Source: JANOMH01 sp031422295 (lineage in GTDB: Bacteria > Pseudomonadota > Alphaproteobacteria > Rhodobacterales > Rhodobacteraceae). From it: a stretch of 64,000 nt of DNA. The number at the start of each line of letters is the position of its first letter. Position 1 is the stretch's first letter. Location of the stretch: the NCBI GenBank assembly GCA_031422295.1, contig JANOQM010000078.1, positions 17,360 to 81,359 on the forward strand, given 5' to 3'. A program made the position numbers and the translations under genes. Below, piece by piece: positions 1-9,500 of the stretch. The notes beneath the pieces were generated by a model. That model was not told the DNA's origin and ran no database searches. It saw only the letters and a list, made by a program, of their open reading frames with translations.

Positions 1-192
1 ATTTGCGGCGATGTTGTCAGCTATGTAGACCCGTTGGACATGCAGGGCTGGACTGCGGCCATGGTCCGGTTTGCGCAAGATGCAGCGTTCCGGGAAAATC
101 TGAGTGCGCGGGGGGTCGCGCGGGCGCGGGAACGTATTTGGGCTGTTGCGGCGCGTCAAATCCTGGACGTGTTGGAAGCGACGGCAATTTAA
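1..192 (+). CDS. Glycosyltransferase, C-terminal fragment (truncated by window edge)
   Basis: An open frame enters from the left edge in frame 1 and ends with TAA, giving the last 63 residues of a protein. The fragment starts ICGDVVSYVDPLDMQGW and continues into a basic, helical tail. This matches the end of GT-B glycosyltransferases of the GT1/GT4 type, where a G-D-x-x-x-Y-V-D-P motif closes the nucleotide-sugar domain and is followed by a helix. The nearby sugar transferase, ligase and flippase genes support a role in assembling an exported polysaccharide. The donor sugar and acceptor cannot be told from this piece. Confidence 0.7.
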   Translation: MCGDVVSYVDPLDMQGWTAAMVRFAQDAAFRENLSARGVARARERIWAVAARQILDVLEATAI

Positions 193-506
193 CCGGGCTT
201 TGGATCAGGTCCATCCGATGGGTCAGATACAGGTTGGCCTGAATTTGTGCAGTAATGAGTATTAAAAGAGTATGAATAAATCACTACCAGTTTCGATGCT
301 GCATCCTTCTGAGCATATTTTTCGCGCTGCTGCAGACATTTGTTAACAAACTACTAATGACTCCAAGAATAATTCCAACTTAAATTTGATTATGATGTTG
401 ATTAATAGCTCGAAAAGTTGAAATCCTTATTCAATGCAAATCGTGGTGTGGCCAAACCTGTCTTGGAACGGCCCGCATGCCACGGAGCTCTGACATGGAG
501 ACTGGT
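193..506. other. AT-rich gene-free stretch upstream of the small secreted protein
   Basis: No convincing gene is seen in these 314 bases, which are clearly richer in A+T than the flanking genes from about 243 onward. They hold a perfect 12-bp palindrome, TTTGTTAACAAA, at 339-350. A TTAA-N7-CTAA sequence at 343-357 is one base from a full CtrA-type site. The heptamer TTGATTA is directly repeated at 386-392 and 398-404. The stretch probably holds the promoter of the gene starting at 507; which protein binds is unknown. Confidence 0.45.
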
Positions 507-917
507 ATGAGATATCAAGGTCTAAAGCTGATGCTTGTGACAGTACTGGCCGGGGGAGTACCCGCCGTTGCCACAGCCCGTGGAACGACCGCTGATTTGA
601 CCCTGAACTGTGGTGTGGATGCTATTTTATGCACTGCCTACCTGACCGCAGAAGTGAACATTATCCTTGCAGACCTGACTTTGGGTGCTGACGAAAAGAA
701 TTCTGCTTTGGCAAATTTGGCTGGTCTGGTTCTTGGCTGGAGCAGTGGCAAATCGTCAGCCCAACTGGCCACGTTAGTTGACGGCGTCAGGGCTATCGCG
801 AATGCGTCGACCAATCTGGTGCAGCGGTCCAATCTGGAGGCGCTGGCGGTGGCATATTCTGAAGGTCGGGTGCCGACAACAATCGCTGCGGGGTCTAGTT
901 TGAGCCCTAACTCTTAA
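507..917 (+). CDS. Small secreted protein of unknown function in the polysaccharide locus
   Basis: Encodes 136 residues and I do not recognise the family. The start at 507 is chosen because GGAG (497-500) lies 6 bases upstream; in-frame ATGs at 477 and 495 lack this. Residues 1-24 look like a Sec signal peptide: a basic start (MRYQGLK), a hydrophobic core and a likely cut after VATA. The mature part has two cysteines (35 and 42) that could form a disulphide, an alanine/leucine-rich helical middle, and a Ser/Pro tail. It lies between a glycosyltransferase and an ExoY-like sugar transferase on the same strand, so a periplasmic or surface role linked to the polysaccharide is possible but unproven. 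Confidence 0.6.
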   Translation: MRYQGLKLMLVTVLAGGVPAVATARGTTADLTLNCGVDAILCTAYLTAEVNIILADLTLGADEKNSALANLAGLVLGWSSGKSSAQLATLVDGVRAIANASTNLVQRSNLEALAVAYSEGRVPTTIAAGSSLSPNS

Positions 918-1063
918 GATACTACTTGGCTCGTTTTTTAACGTCTTACGACGCGTAACCCCGGCCAATACCTTAAAATCGTTGACTCTCAGGTCGCAGT
1001 GCCGCCAGCGGTATCTGTCTGCTTGGGCTTTGGGGGTTTGCCGAACTGCAGGGATCTCATCTG

Positions 1064-1810
1064 ATGACGGACAGTCTTGATGCCGATACAAATATCCCCC
1101 GAATGGGCCAGAGTGCTGGTGTGCATTTTCTAAAAAGAGATGCGGCATTTGCCTATTCACCCGAGGTTAGTCGCCATGCCGCACGGGCGGCGCGGGCTGG
1201 GCTTTATAACATCATTGGCAAGCGGGTCTTGGATATTGCGATTGTCGCTTTGTCGCTGCCAGTTGTTGTGCCGCTTGTCGCGATACTTATCCTGATGGTT
1301 CGGCTTGACGGCGGTCCGGGCTTGTTTGGGCATCGGCGCGTGGCCAAAGGCGGGCAAAGTTACCAATGCTGGAAAATACGCTCAATGGTGCCGGATGCCG
1401 AGAATGTTTTGCTGGCACATCTGGCGGCCGATGCCAGCGCGGCAGCTGAATGGGCGCAAAAGGTAAAGCTGATCGTTGATCCGCGGATTACCCGGATTGG
1501 GCGGTTCTTGCGCAAGACTAGTCTGGACGAATTGCCGCAGCTTTGGAACGTTCTTGTTGGGGAAATGAGCATCGTCGGCCCCCGGCCGGTGACGCGGCCT
1601 GAGTTGGATCGTTATGGTCCGGCAATGGCCGCCTATATTGCGGTCCGTCCTGGAATCACCGGGGCCTGGCAGGTCAGCGGGCGAAACAGCACTGGTTATG
1701 CCGACCGCGTCGCATTGGATGTGGATTATGTCCGGAATCTGGGGCTGTGGCTGGATTTCCTGATCATCTTGCGAACCTTCAAAACGGTTCTGAACCGAAC
1801 GGGTTGCTAA
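1064..1810 (+). CDS. ExoY-type undecaprenyl-phosphate sugar phosphotransferase
   Basis: A 248-residue initiating sugar transferase of the bacterial sugar transferase family (PF02397 type). Such enzymes move a sugar-1-phosphate from a nucleotide sugar onto undecaprenyl phosphate at the inner membrane, the first step of exopolysaccharide assembly. One hydrophobic segment lies at about 54-79. The catalytic domain shows KIRSM (104-108), TSLDELPQLWNVL (152-164), SIVGPRP (169-175) and RPGITGAWQVSGRN (195-208), all family signatures. The length fits the short ExoY class rather than the long WbaP/WcaJ class with extra N-terminal membrane helices. It converges on the acetyltransferase gene that follows. 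The sugar specificity (galactose, glucose or other) cannot be read from sequence. Confidence 0.9.
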   Translation: MTDSLDADTNIPRMGQSAGVHFLKRDAAFAYSPEVSRHAARAARAGLYNIIGKRVLDIAIVALSLPVVVPLVAILILMVRLDGGPGLFGHRRVAKGGQSYQCWKIRSMVPDAENVLLAHLAADASAAAEWAQKVKLIVDPRITRIGRFLRKTSLDELPQLWNVLVGEMSIVGPRPVTRPELDRYGPAMAAYIAVRPGITGAWQVSGRNSTGYADRVALDVDYVRNLGLWLDFLIILRTFKTVLNRTGC

Positions 1811-1852
1811 AACAGCAATCCTGGGCGTGGGCATAGCGTTCACGAATTGCTG

Positions 1853-2359
1853 TCACGGCGGGTTTTGCAAGACCCGTGCAGGGATGCCAACCGCAGTCAA
1901 CCCGTCAGGCACGTCGGTTAAAACCAGGCTATTGGCCCCAACTGTCGCGCTCCGTCCAATTTGCACGGACCCGATTACCGTCGCCGCGGCAAAGAGTGTC
2001 GCCTGATCGCAAATCCGGGGATAGTCCTGCCCGGTTTTCGTTGCTCTGCCCAATGTCACATTCTGGTAAATTGTCACGTCGTCCCCGATATGCACCGCAT
2101 CGCCAATGACAATTCCAACCGGATGCGGCAAACGCATCCTTTGGCCAATGGTCGCGGATAGCGAAATATAACAGCCATGCCGCGCCACAAAGTAGCGCCA
2201 GATCACTGCCGCCAGAAATCGGGCCAGCGGCCCCCGCCGGTTCAGCCTTTGCGCCAGTCGCCAACTGACAACCACTGCAAATCCGGGGCTTTGCAGCCAG
2301 GCCAGCGGGATGGCCCAAAGTGACTGCCGGTTTGTATTGGCCCGCAAATCATCGCGCAT
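1853..2359 (-). CDS. Hexapeptide-repeat acetyltransferase (serine acetyltransferase-like)
   Basis: A 168-residue left-handed beta-helix acyltransferase. An N-terminal helical part (about 1-60) is followed by hexapeptide repeats (I/V-G-x-x-x-x) from about 65 to 148. The segment LPHPVGIVIGDAVHIGDDV resembles the active-site region of CysE, with His80 at the catalytic position. Relatives of this length in polysaccharide loci acetylate sugars, while the same fold also makes O-acetylserine. It is the last gene of the minus-strand group of ligase, glycosyltransferase and flippase, so acetyl decoration of the polysaccharide is the more likely role. It lacks the long N-terminal domain of housekeeping CysE. 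Substrate is inferred from context only. Confidence 0.75.
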   Translation of the reverse strand: MRDDLRANTNRQSLWAIPLAWLQSPGFAVVVSWRLAQRLNRRGPLARFLAAVIWRYFVARHGCYISLSATIGQRMRLPHPVGIVIGDAVHIGDDVTIYQNVTLGRATKTGQDYPRICDQATLFAAATVIGSVQIGRSATVGANSLVLTDVPDGLTAVGIPARVLQNPP

Positions 2360-2449
2360 CGATGTGCCCCCTTTTGTGACCCCTGGCCAAAGTGCATATT
2401 GGCCACCGGTTTCGAAAAATGGCGGTCAGACATGCCGTGTGCAAGGCCA

Positions 2450-3694
2450 TCATGGCGCATCCCTTTTGACGTCACTTAGAACCATCGTAACAATGAGGGC
2501 CGATACAGTCAGCACCGGTGGCAAAAAGCTGGCATCTTCGAACAACAGCATGAAGGCGATGCTGCCAAGTGCATAGCCATAGGGCCGGTTCAGGTTTGTT
2601 CGTGTCGCCAGATAGGCAGCCTTGCCTGCCAGACCCAGCAAAAGAGAACCGACCAGAGGGCCAAGGACAAGCATGAAATGTATGAAACCGTTATGCACAG
2701 CGACCGAACGGGTGGATGCCAAAAATGCGTCTGTGCGCTGCTGCGACATCAGGCCCAACGGGTGTTGCAGCGTCAGAACCAAACCGTTCCACATTGACCT
2801 GACCCGGTCTGCAGCCTGATCTGCGGTGCTTTGCCCGCTGAATGTGCCTGTCCAGCGCTGTCCCAGAATAGTTTCCGGCGACACCAGCACCACGATTATC
2901 AAACCGGTTGCAACGGTTGCTGCGATCACTTTTGCCACCGGGCGGCTTTGTTGCAAGATGAATAGCCCGCCCAGACAGACGGCAACAACCACTGCGGCGC
3001 GGCTTTGGATGACAAGATACGTGCCTAAAGCGATGCTAAGATACAGCGCCAATGTCCAAAAATGGCGGCTAGCTGACTTTGGCCAGATCAGAAAGGCTGC
3101 CGCCGCGCCGACCATCGAAATCTGTGCGGCCGCATTTGCATGTTCCCAGATACCTGCAGGGCGGATCGCCTCGAAAATACTGGTTTCATTGGCGTCAGGC
3201 GGCAACAAGGACTGGAAAAATCCGATGTGAAGGGTTTGTCCGTAACAGACCAAAAGCCCCAGCAATGATCCCGCGCACATCCCACCGAACAGGGCGGCCC
3301 GGGTGCTGTCCGCGCTACAATTGGCCGTGATCACATTTGCACAGACGATTGCAATCCCAACCCGGGCGACGGACACAAACCGGCCCATGTCGCCCGCACC
3401 GAAGCTTAGCGCCGCTAACAACACGAGGCACAGGCCAATGGCCCAGATCATCACCCATGTCAGGATCGGGCCGCGCATCTTTAACACCCCGGCTACTGCG
3501 AGGGGCAGGCAGATGACGCCGATCACGTCACTGGCCCGAAGGCTGTTTTGCGCTGCGGGGAAAAGTGGCAGGTTGAACACCAGTAGACCACCGATCAGAA
3601 AGAAAACGATCCGGGAAAGTTGCCCGTGGCGCTGGCTGCGTATCCCGGAGTTCGGGTAATACTCCGTTTGCACCACAGACGTTGGCATTTCCAT
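2450..3694 (-). CDS. O-antigen ligase/polymerase-like membrane protein
   Basis: A 414-residue polytopic membrane protein with many hydrophobic segments from about residue 28 to the C-terminus. A large polar loop near 285-335 precedes the segment AVHNGFIHFMLVLGPL. A His-Asn pair before a late helix like this is common in the Wzy polymerase / WaaL ligase superfamily, where periplasmic loops join lipid-linked glycans. It sits 6 bases downstream of the glycosyltransferase gene on the same strand, indicating cotranscription. The likely role is polymerising or ligating the exopolysaccharide repeat unit at the periplasmic face. Polymerase and ligase cannot be separated from sequence alone. Confidence 0.75.
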   Translation of the reverse strand: MEMPTSVVQTEYYPNSGIRSQRHGQLSRIVFFLIGGLLVFNLPLFPAAQNSLRASDVIGVICLPLAVAGVLKMRGPILTWVMIWAIGLCLVLLAALSFGAGDMGRFVSVARVGIAIVCANVITANCSADSTRAALFGGMCAGSLLGLLVCYGQTLHIGFFQSLLPPDANETSIFEAIRPAGIWEHANAAAQISMVGAAAAFLIWPKSASRHFWTLALYLSIALGTYLVIQSRAAVVVAVCLGGLFILQQSRPVAKVIAATVATGLIIVVLVSPETILGQRWTGTFSGQSTADQAADRVRSMWNGLVLTLQHPLGLMSQQRTDAFLASTRSVAVHNGFIHFMLVLGPLVGSLLLGLAGKAAYLATRTNLNRPYGYALGSIAFMLLFEDASFLPPVLTVSALIVTMVLSDVKRDAP

Positions 3695-3700
3695 GCGGCC

Positions 3701-4954
3701 CTATAACCCGTTCCGAGCGGCTGCCAACAGCACGTTTTCCAGCCGCATATAATAGCCCGTATCTTCGGCGCTGCCTTTGAATCCAGCCAAACCCGGGAAC
3801 AGGTCTGGAACCGCCTGACGCCACCCCGCTGCTCCATATCTAACCGCCCGTGACAGCATCGCGAACAGCGCATCAGGGTCATCCGCCGGATAGGTCCAGC
3901 CAGTCCGATAGCCATCGACCACCTCGGGCGAGCCCCCCGTGTTGGCTGCGATCACCGGCACCCCGTAGATTGCGGATTCAATCAGAACCCGGCTTTGGGG
4001 TTCATGCCAAAGCGACGGGATGATCATGACATCAACCTTGGAAAATACCGTTTCGGGCTGGACGTGACCCGGCCAGATGACATGATCTGCCTTGGCTGAG
4101 GCCGCAATCAGCTGTTGCAGTCGGCCGATAAAATCAGTTTGCCCGCGCCCGGCAAGGATAAGTTGCGCGGGCAGGTTTGCAGGCAGGCGGCAGAATGCGC
4201 GAACCAATTGTTCGACGCCTTTTTCCGGCGTCAGCCCGCCCAGAAAGCCAATCGTGAACTGGCCTGCCTGGTCTGGCCGTTTGGCCAACAGTTCCGCGTT
4301 CAGATCTGCCTGCGCCATGTTGGTATTGTGCAGGACATGCCAGTTGGCATCTGGAAACAGCCCGTTGGCCCGAAACCGTTGTTTGACGAAATCACTGACG
4401 GCCATGACCGACTTAACCGACCGGGTTGCCCTGCGCGCCCGCAAGGTTAGCAAGCTGCAGGTTGAACAGGGTTTTTTGCAATTGGCCTGGCCCCGATACA
4501 TACTGGTCCGCGGGCAGAGCAATGCATAGTCACGCAAGTGCTGGCAAACCGGAATACCCAGTTCCGCCGCAACATCATAAAGGGCGGGCTGCAGTCGGGC
4601 TGCATTCTGCGCGTAAATCAGATCAAATTTTTCGCTCCGGAAAAAGTGCCGCAAATCCTGCGGGTCAACCGCGCCAATGGCATTGCGCAGGTGCCATTGA
4701 ATTTTGGTTAGCTTCCCTACGACCGGACGCCCGGGCCCCGGCAGATAGGAATTGCGATAATTCACCCGAACCAGTCGGTAGGGGGCATCGATTGGATGTT
4801 CTGCCGGGGCGCAGTTTTTTGCTGTGGCCAGACCAAGCGCCAAAACCACGACATCGTGCCGCAGCGACAGATTTTGCGCAGCATGTCTGCTTGAAATCTC
4901 TGCTCCGCCTTCGTCTTGGGGTGCGAACGTTTGAGAGACAAGGCAAATTTTCAT
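3701..4954 (-). CDS. Glycosyltransferase family 4
   Basis: A 417-residue GT-B enzyme. I start it at the ATG at 4954 (MKICLVSQTFAPQDEGGAE), which begins the usual first beta strand and glycine-rich loop; a GTG at 5011 would add 19 unlikely residues. The donor-binding domain shows GFLGGLTPEKG (236-246) and the retaining-GT E-x7-E motif (Glu318, Glu326). A cysteine-rich patch (Cys159, 163, 166) lies mid-protein. It probably transfers a sugar from a nucleotide sugar to a lipid-linked intermediate at the cytoplasmic face. It lies between the flippase gene (63 bases upstream) and the ligase-like gene on the same strand. Sugar specificity is unknown. Confidence 0.88.
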   Translation of the reverse strand: MKICLVSQTFAPQDEGGAEISSRHAAQNLSLRHDVVVLALGLATAKNCAPAEHPIDAPYRLVRVNYRNSYLPGPGRPVVGKLTKIQWHLRNAIGAVDPQDLRHFFRSEKFDLIYAQNAARLQPALYDVAAELGIPVCQHLRDYALLCPRTSMYRGQANCKKPCSTCSLLTLRARRATRSVKSVMAVSDFVKQRFRANGLFPDANWHVLHNTNMAQADLNAELLAKRPDQAGQFTIGFLGGLTPEKGVEQLVRAFCRLPANLPAQLILAGRGQTDFIGRLQQLIAASAKADHVIWPGHVQPETVFSKVDVMIIPSLWHEPQSRVLIESAIYGVPVIAANTGGSPEVVDGYRTGWTYPADDPDALFAMLSRAVRYGAAGWRQAVPDLFPGLAGFKGSAEDTGYYMRLENVLLAAARNGL

Positions 4955-5017
4955 TTGCGACACCGCAAGCCGAATGATGTGTCGATTGCCTTGGACAAGG
5001 ACAGGTTGCACCCCATT

Positions 5018-6292
5018 CTAGTGCCGCCTGTTGGCAAAGGACAGCAGCCCGGTGCGCGTTTCTGTTACCCGATGTACAGCATAGCCATAGGCGGCATTTG
5101 TCGCCCACCATACCGCACAAAAACCCAGCGCTGCGCCGATGCCGCCCCACCAGAATGTGCCGCCAATGATGGTCAAAGTTCCAAATATCGCCGCCGCAAC
5201 TGAGATCCGGCTGTAAATTTGAGAATGCCCTGTCAGATTTAGAGTTGATTGTGCGGGCCCGAAGACTGCCCAAGACAGATGCCCACCTATCAGCACAATG
5301 GTAATTGGCAGGGCCGCAACATAGTCTGGACCCAGCGCCCAAAGCGCTGGCCATGCGACCACTGCGGCCCCGGCGGTGCCAGATATTGCCCCTATCGTCA
5401 TGAGTCGGCTGGCTTGTGTCACTGCGGATTGCAGCGACCCCTGCCCCGCAACTGCCGCCCGTGCGATCTGGGGTGCCGCAGCCTGTGCCGCGGCGGCGAT
5501 GGGGAACTGCGCCAAGGCCGCAATACGCTCTGCCGCAAGCACAAGTGCTGCCGCGTCTGGTGCCAAGATCAAACCCGCCACCAGCCCCGCCGCCCGCATC
5601 TGTACCGCATTGGCCATGTCGCCGGGCCACAGCGCCAGACCGGTCCGGTGCAAATCAACTGAATCCACGGCTATCGCGTCCGGTGCGGTGGTCCAGTCGA
5701 TCCGGCGCAGAAATGCCTCTTCGATCAGGATGGACAAAAGCAGTGACAGCAAAAACAGCGTCAGCGCGACCTCGACTGTCATCTGCCCGGCAAGAACCAC
5801 CAGCCCAGATCCGACAATCGGAACGACCGACCGGGTAAAGTTCAGGCCCAATTGTGATTGCCAAACGCACCCGACTGCCCGCAGACACTCGCGATTAAGC
5901 CCCATCTGGGCTGCGGCCAATGTGATCAGGCCAGCCAAAAGCGCGAGAAGCGGTGTTTGTGTCACTGGGGTTTGGACCCCGGCAAACGCCCCCACCACCA
6001 AAGCCACAGTCAGGACTGCCCCGGTTGCAACCAGCAAGCGGCGGCTGCGCCCCAACAGCGCCCGGATCATTGCCTTATTCCCGGTGCCCCAGAGCTGAGA
6101 GGCAAGTCGCAGCAATGCCACGTCCCGTCCTAAGGTTATGACAAGCACAGCAATCAGGGCAAAGTTGATGACAAAAAGTGCGATAACGAAATCTGGTTTT
6201 GTCAGGGACCGCGCCAATATGATCGTATAGCCCAGCCACAGCAGCGCCCCACTGACCCGCATCCCAAGCAAGATTGCTGCATCTTTATGCAA
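5018..6292 (-). CDS. Polysaccharide flippase-like membrane protein (MOP superfamily)
   Basis: A 424-residue integral membrane protein made of about twelve hydrophobic segments with little soluble sequence, the architecture of Wzx/PST exporters. It begins MHKDAAILLGMRVSGALLW, where the first helix has the Arg-x-x-x-x-Leu pattern common in this family. Wzx-type proteins move undecaprenyl-linked repeat units across the inner membrane. It is first in the minus-strand operon with the GT4, ligase-like and acetyltransferase genes, which supports that role. The start used is a TTG that overlaps the stop of a possible short upstream frame; an ATG ten codons further in is the alternative. Confidence 0.75.
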   Translation of the reverse strand: MHKDAAILLGMRVSGALLWLGYTIILARSLTKPDFVIALFVINFALIAVLVITLGRDVALLRLASQLWGTGNKAMIRALLGRSRRLLVATGAVLTVALVVGAFAGVQTPVTQTPLLALLAGLITLAAAQMGLNRECLRAVGCVWQSQLGLNFTRSVVPIVGSGLVVLAGQMTVEVALTLFLLSLLLSILIEEAFLRRIDWTTAPDAIAVDSVDLHRTGLALWPGDMANAVQMRAAGLVAGLILAPDAAALVLAAERIAALAQFPIAAAAQAAAPQIARAAVAGQGSLQSAVTQASRLMTIGAISGTAGAAVVAWPALWALGPDYVAALPITIVLIGGHLSWAVFGPAQSTLNLTGHSQIYSRISVAAAIFGTLTIIGGTFWWGGIGAALGFCAVWWATNAAYGYAVHRVTETRTGLLSFANRRH

Positions 6293-6495
6293 ACGTCAGA
6301 CTGCCTTTGAACCCGCCCATCAGATCAGCTGCGTGGCCCGACTTGCCGTCAAACACGGTTGGGCGAAAAGGAAGCGCGAAATATGTGGGACTGGCCAATT
6401 TCAGCCTCGATCAACGGGTGGTCTGTCAAGATTGGATAAGTCGCGCTGTGGTTGTTGTCAAAACGAAACCGAAAATCAGGGATTGCATTGGTCAC
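6285..6495 (-). other. Possible small or frameshifted gene between RND permease and flippase
   Basis: Two short frames follow each other on the minus strand. The first starts at GTG 6495 behind AAGGGA and runs 48 residues to 6349. The second, in another frame, starts at TTG 6398 behind GAGG with 6-base spacing and runs 37 residues to a TAA at 6285-6287, overlapping the flippase TTG. The second peptide (containing PTVFDGKSGHAADLMGGFK) has a protein-like composition. They could be one small gene broken by a frameshift, two tiny genes, or chance frames. I recognise no family. Confidence 0.25.
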
Positions 6496-6518
6496 AATGT
6501 TCAGTCCCTTTTCACTGT

Positions 6519-9500
6519 CTATTCGGCTGGTTGACCGCCCTTGACCTGCGACCTGATTGGTCCGTCTGTCCTGATCTTGCGGGCAAACCACCCGCGCCGT
6601 TTCGGCCGGCTGGTATCACTGCGTGTCACCAGCATCAGCATGGATGGTGTGACCAGAAGGGTCAGCACGGTTGCAAAGGCCAAACCAAAGACAATCGCGC
6701 TGGACAGCGAAATCCACCATTGGGTCGATGGTGCGCCAAAGGTCGTCTCGTGGTTCATCAATTCAAGGTTCAAGCCAAAGGCGATTGGCAGAACCCCGAA
6801 TATCGCGGTCAGCGCGGTCAAAACCACAGGCCGGGCCCGTTCCCGGCAAGTTTCCAAAATCGCCTCGATCTTGTCCATGCCATCGTCGCGCAACTGGTCA
6901 TAGGTGGCGATCAGAACGATATTGTTGTTAACCACCACCCCTGCCAGCGCAATGACCCCGATCCCCGACATGACCACCCCAAACGGCTGACCCATGATCA
7001 TCAGGCCCAGAAACACCCCGATGGTAGACATGATCACGGCAGACAGGACCAGACCGACGGAGATAAACTTGTTGAACTGCGCAAGCAGCACCACAAAGAT
7101 CAGGAAAATCGCGGCACCGAATGCCTTGGACAAAAACGCCCCGGCCTCGGCCTGTTCCTGATCCTCGCCAGCCATGCTCCAGCGCATGCCGGCTGTGGCA
7201 TAGCCTTGCCCGGCAAAGGTATCATCCAGCATTGCAGCAACGGCGTCGCGCACTGGCTGGGCTTGCACCCCTTCGCGAATACCAGCCTGAATTGTCACGG
7301 TCCGGGCCCCGTCGATCCGGTTCAGAATGCCGCTGGTCGGGGCGGCCACGCGGGTCACAAAGTTGGAGATTGGCACTGGCCCGGCTTCGGTTTCGATCCG
7401 CAATTGATCCAGCGCCGAAATGGTGCGCTGATCCTCGGGCAGGCGCAGCACAATATCGACCGCATCATCGGACCCGGCGGGCCGGAAATCGGACAGTTTC
7501 AACCCGCTGGTGACAAGTTGTACGACAGCCCCAACCGCACCGGGCGACGCCCCATAGCGCGACGCCTCGCCCCGGTTTACCTGCAGTTCCCAGTCAACAC
7601 CGGGCAAGGGCAGGCCGCCATCAATATCGGTGACATCTGGCATGGCGGCCAGTTGGTCGCCGATAAGGCGTGCGGCATCGTTCAGTCCGGCCGGATCATC
7701 GGCAGAAAGCTGAATCTGAATAGCCTTGCCTGTGGGCGGCCCGGCAGAGGGAACCGACACCTCGATATCCACACCGGGAATGCCCTGCATGGCTACACGC
7801 AAATCGGCAAGAATTGCATTCGCGCTTTTGCGTTCGCGCCAATCGACAAATTCATATTGGATCGTGCCGATCACGTCTGCGGGCGCATCATTGCCGCCAC
7901 CGCCAACGCGGGTGTAAACGCTTTCGATGCCGGGCCAGCCTAGGATCCGCGCTTCGGCCTGACGAACCAACGTATCCATTTCGGAAATCGACAGATTGCC
8001 GCGCGCTTTGACGTACAGAAGGCCATAATCAGGCTCTACATTGGGGAAAAACTCGACGCCTTTGCCGATCTGGGCATAGGTCATCGGCACCGCGACAAGG
8101 GTCGTCAGCGCCAGCATCAAAACGATGAGCGGGTGCCTGATGGCCTTGCCCACCAGCCACATATAGGCCCCGTCCTTGTGAACCGGCGGGTTCTTGAATG
8201 GCTTGGCGATCAACGCCCCAAGGGTGGGCACAAAGATCAATGCATACAGCATCGAGGCCGACAAAGTGGCGATCAGGGTGATCGGCATGTATTTCATGAA
8301 CTCGCCGACAATGCCTGGCCAGAACAGCAGCGGCGAAAAGGCCGCGATCCGGGTCAGGGTCGAAGAGATCACCGGCCCCGCCATTTTGTGTGACGCCTCG
8401 GCAAAGGCCAGTCGTTTTTCCATGCCTTCGGCCATGCGCCGTTCGGCATATTCAACCACGATGATTGCGTCATCGACCAACATGCCCACGGCCAGAATAA
8501 GGCTAAACAGCACCACCAGATTGACGGTCAGCCCGGCCATTTGCAGGCCCAGAATACCCATCAGGAAAGATGCCGGGATGGCCAGCCCGATCAGAATCGA
8601 GGACCGGACCGACAGCGCATACAGGATAATGATGAACACCAGTACCACGGCGGTCAGGACCGAGTTTTGCAGATCGCTGAGCAATTGCCGGATTGTCGTG
8701 GATGTGTCCTGACTAAAGGTCACGATCACGCCGGGGGGCATTTGCCCTTGCAACGCCTCGGTGACAAGTTTGACCTGATCGACCGTGTCAATCAGGTTGG
8801 CACCTGTGCGTTTGGATACTTCGATGGCGACGGCAGGATTGCCATTCAGCCGGGTCACCGAAGTCGGATCTTGCATCGTGGGCCGGATTTCGGCCAAATC
8901 GCGGGCACGGACGATAGCGCTGCCGTTCGCCACGATCGGCAAATCAGCCAGGTCTTCGACAGTTTCGATCAGCGACGGCACACGGATTGCAAAGCGGCCC
9001 TCGGCCCCTTCCATCGAACCCGCAGCGATCAATTGGTTATTGGCCTGAAAGCCCGCGATCATTGCATCAGGACGCAGGCCGTAGGATGACAGGCGGGCCG
9101 GGTCGATGATGACCTCGACCAGATCATTTCGCACCCCTTGCAGGGCGGCATCCAACACACCGGGAACCTCTTCGATCCGGTCGCGCAATTGCCGGGCTGC
9201 CGCATTCAGCACCCGTTCGGGGACATCGCCCGACAAGGTGACGACCAGCACTGGAAATTCCGAGATGTTGACCTCGTTCACCGAAGGTTCGTCCGCGCCA
9301 TCAGGCAGTTCGCGCCGGGCGTCATCGACTGCGTTGCGCACGTCATCCAGTGCCTTGTCCAGATCGGCCCCGGCCTGAAACTCTAACACCACATTGCCGC
9401 CGCCCTGATAGGCGCTGGACGACATTTCCTTGACGCCTTGAATCGATTTCAGCGCCGTTTCCATCGGGCGCAGCAGCAGCCGTTCGGAATCTTCTGGCGA

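Noticed and set aside
6333..7943. A 536-codon open frame on the plus strand
   Set aside because: It lies antisense to the RND permease; its composition (Gln, His, Arg, Gly-rich) is that of a shadow frame and it has no family motifs.
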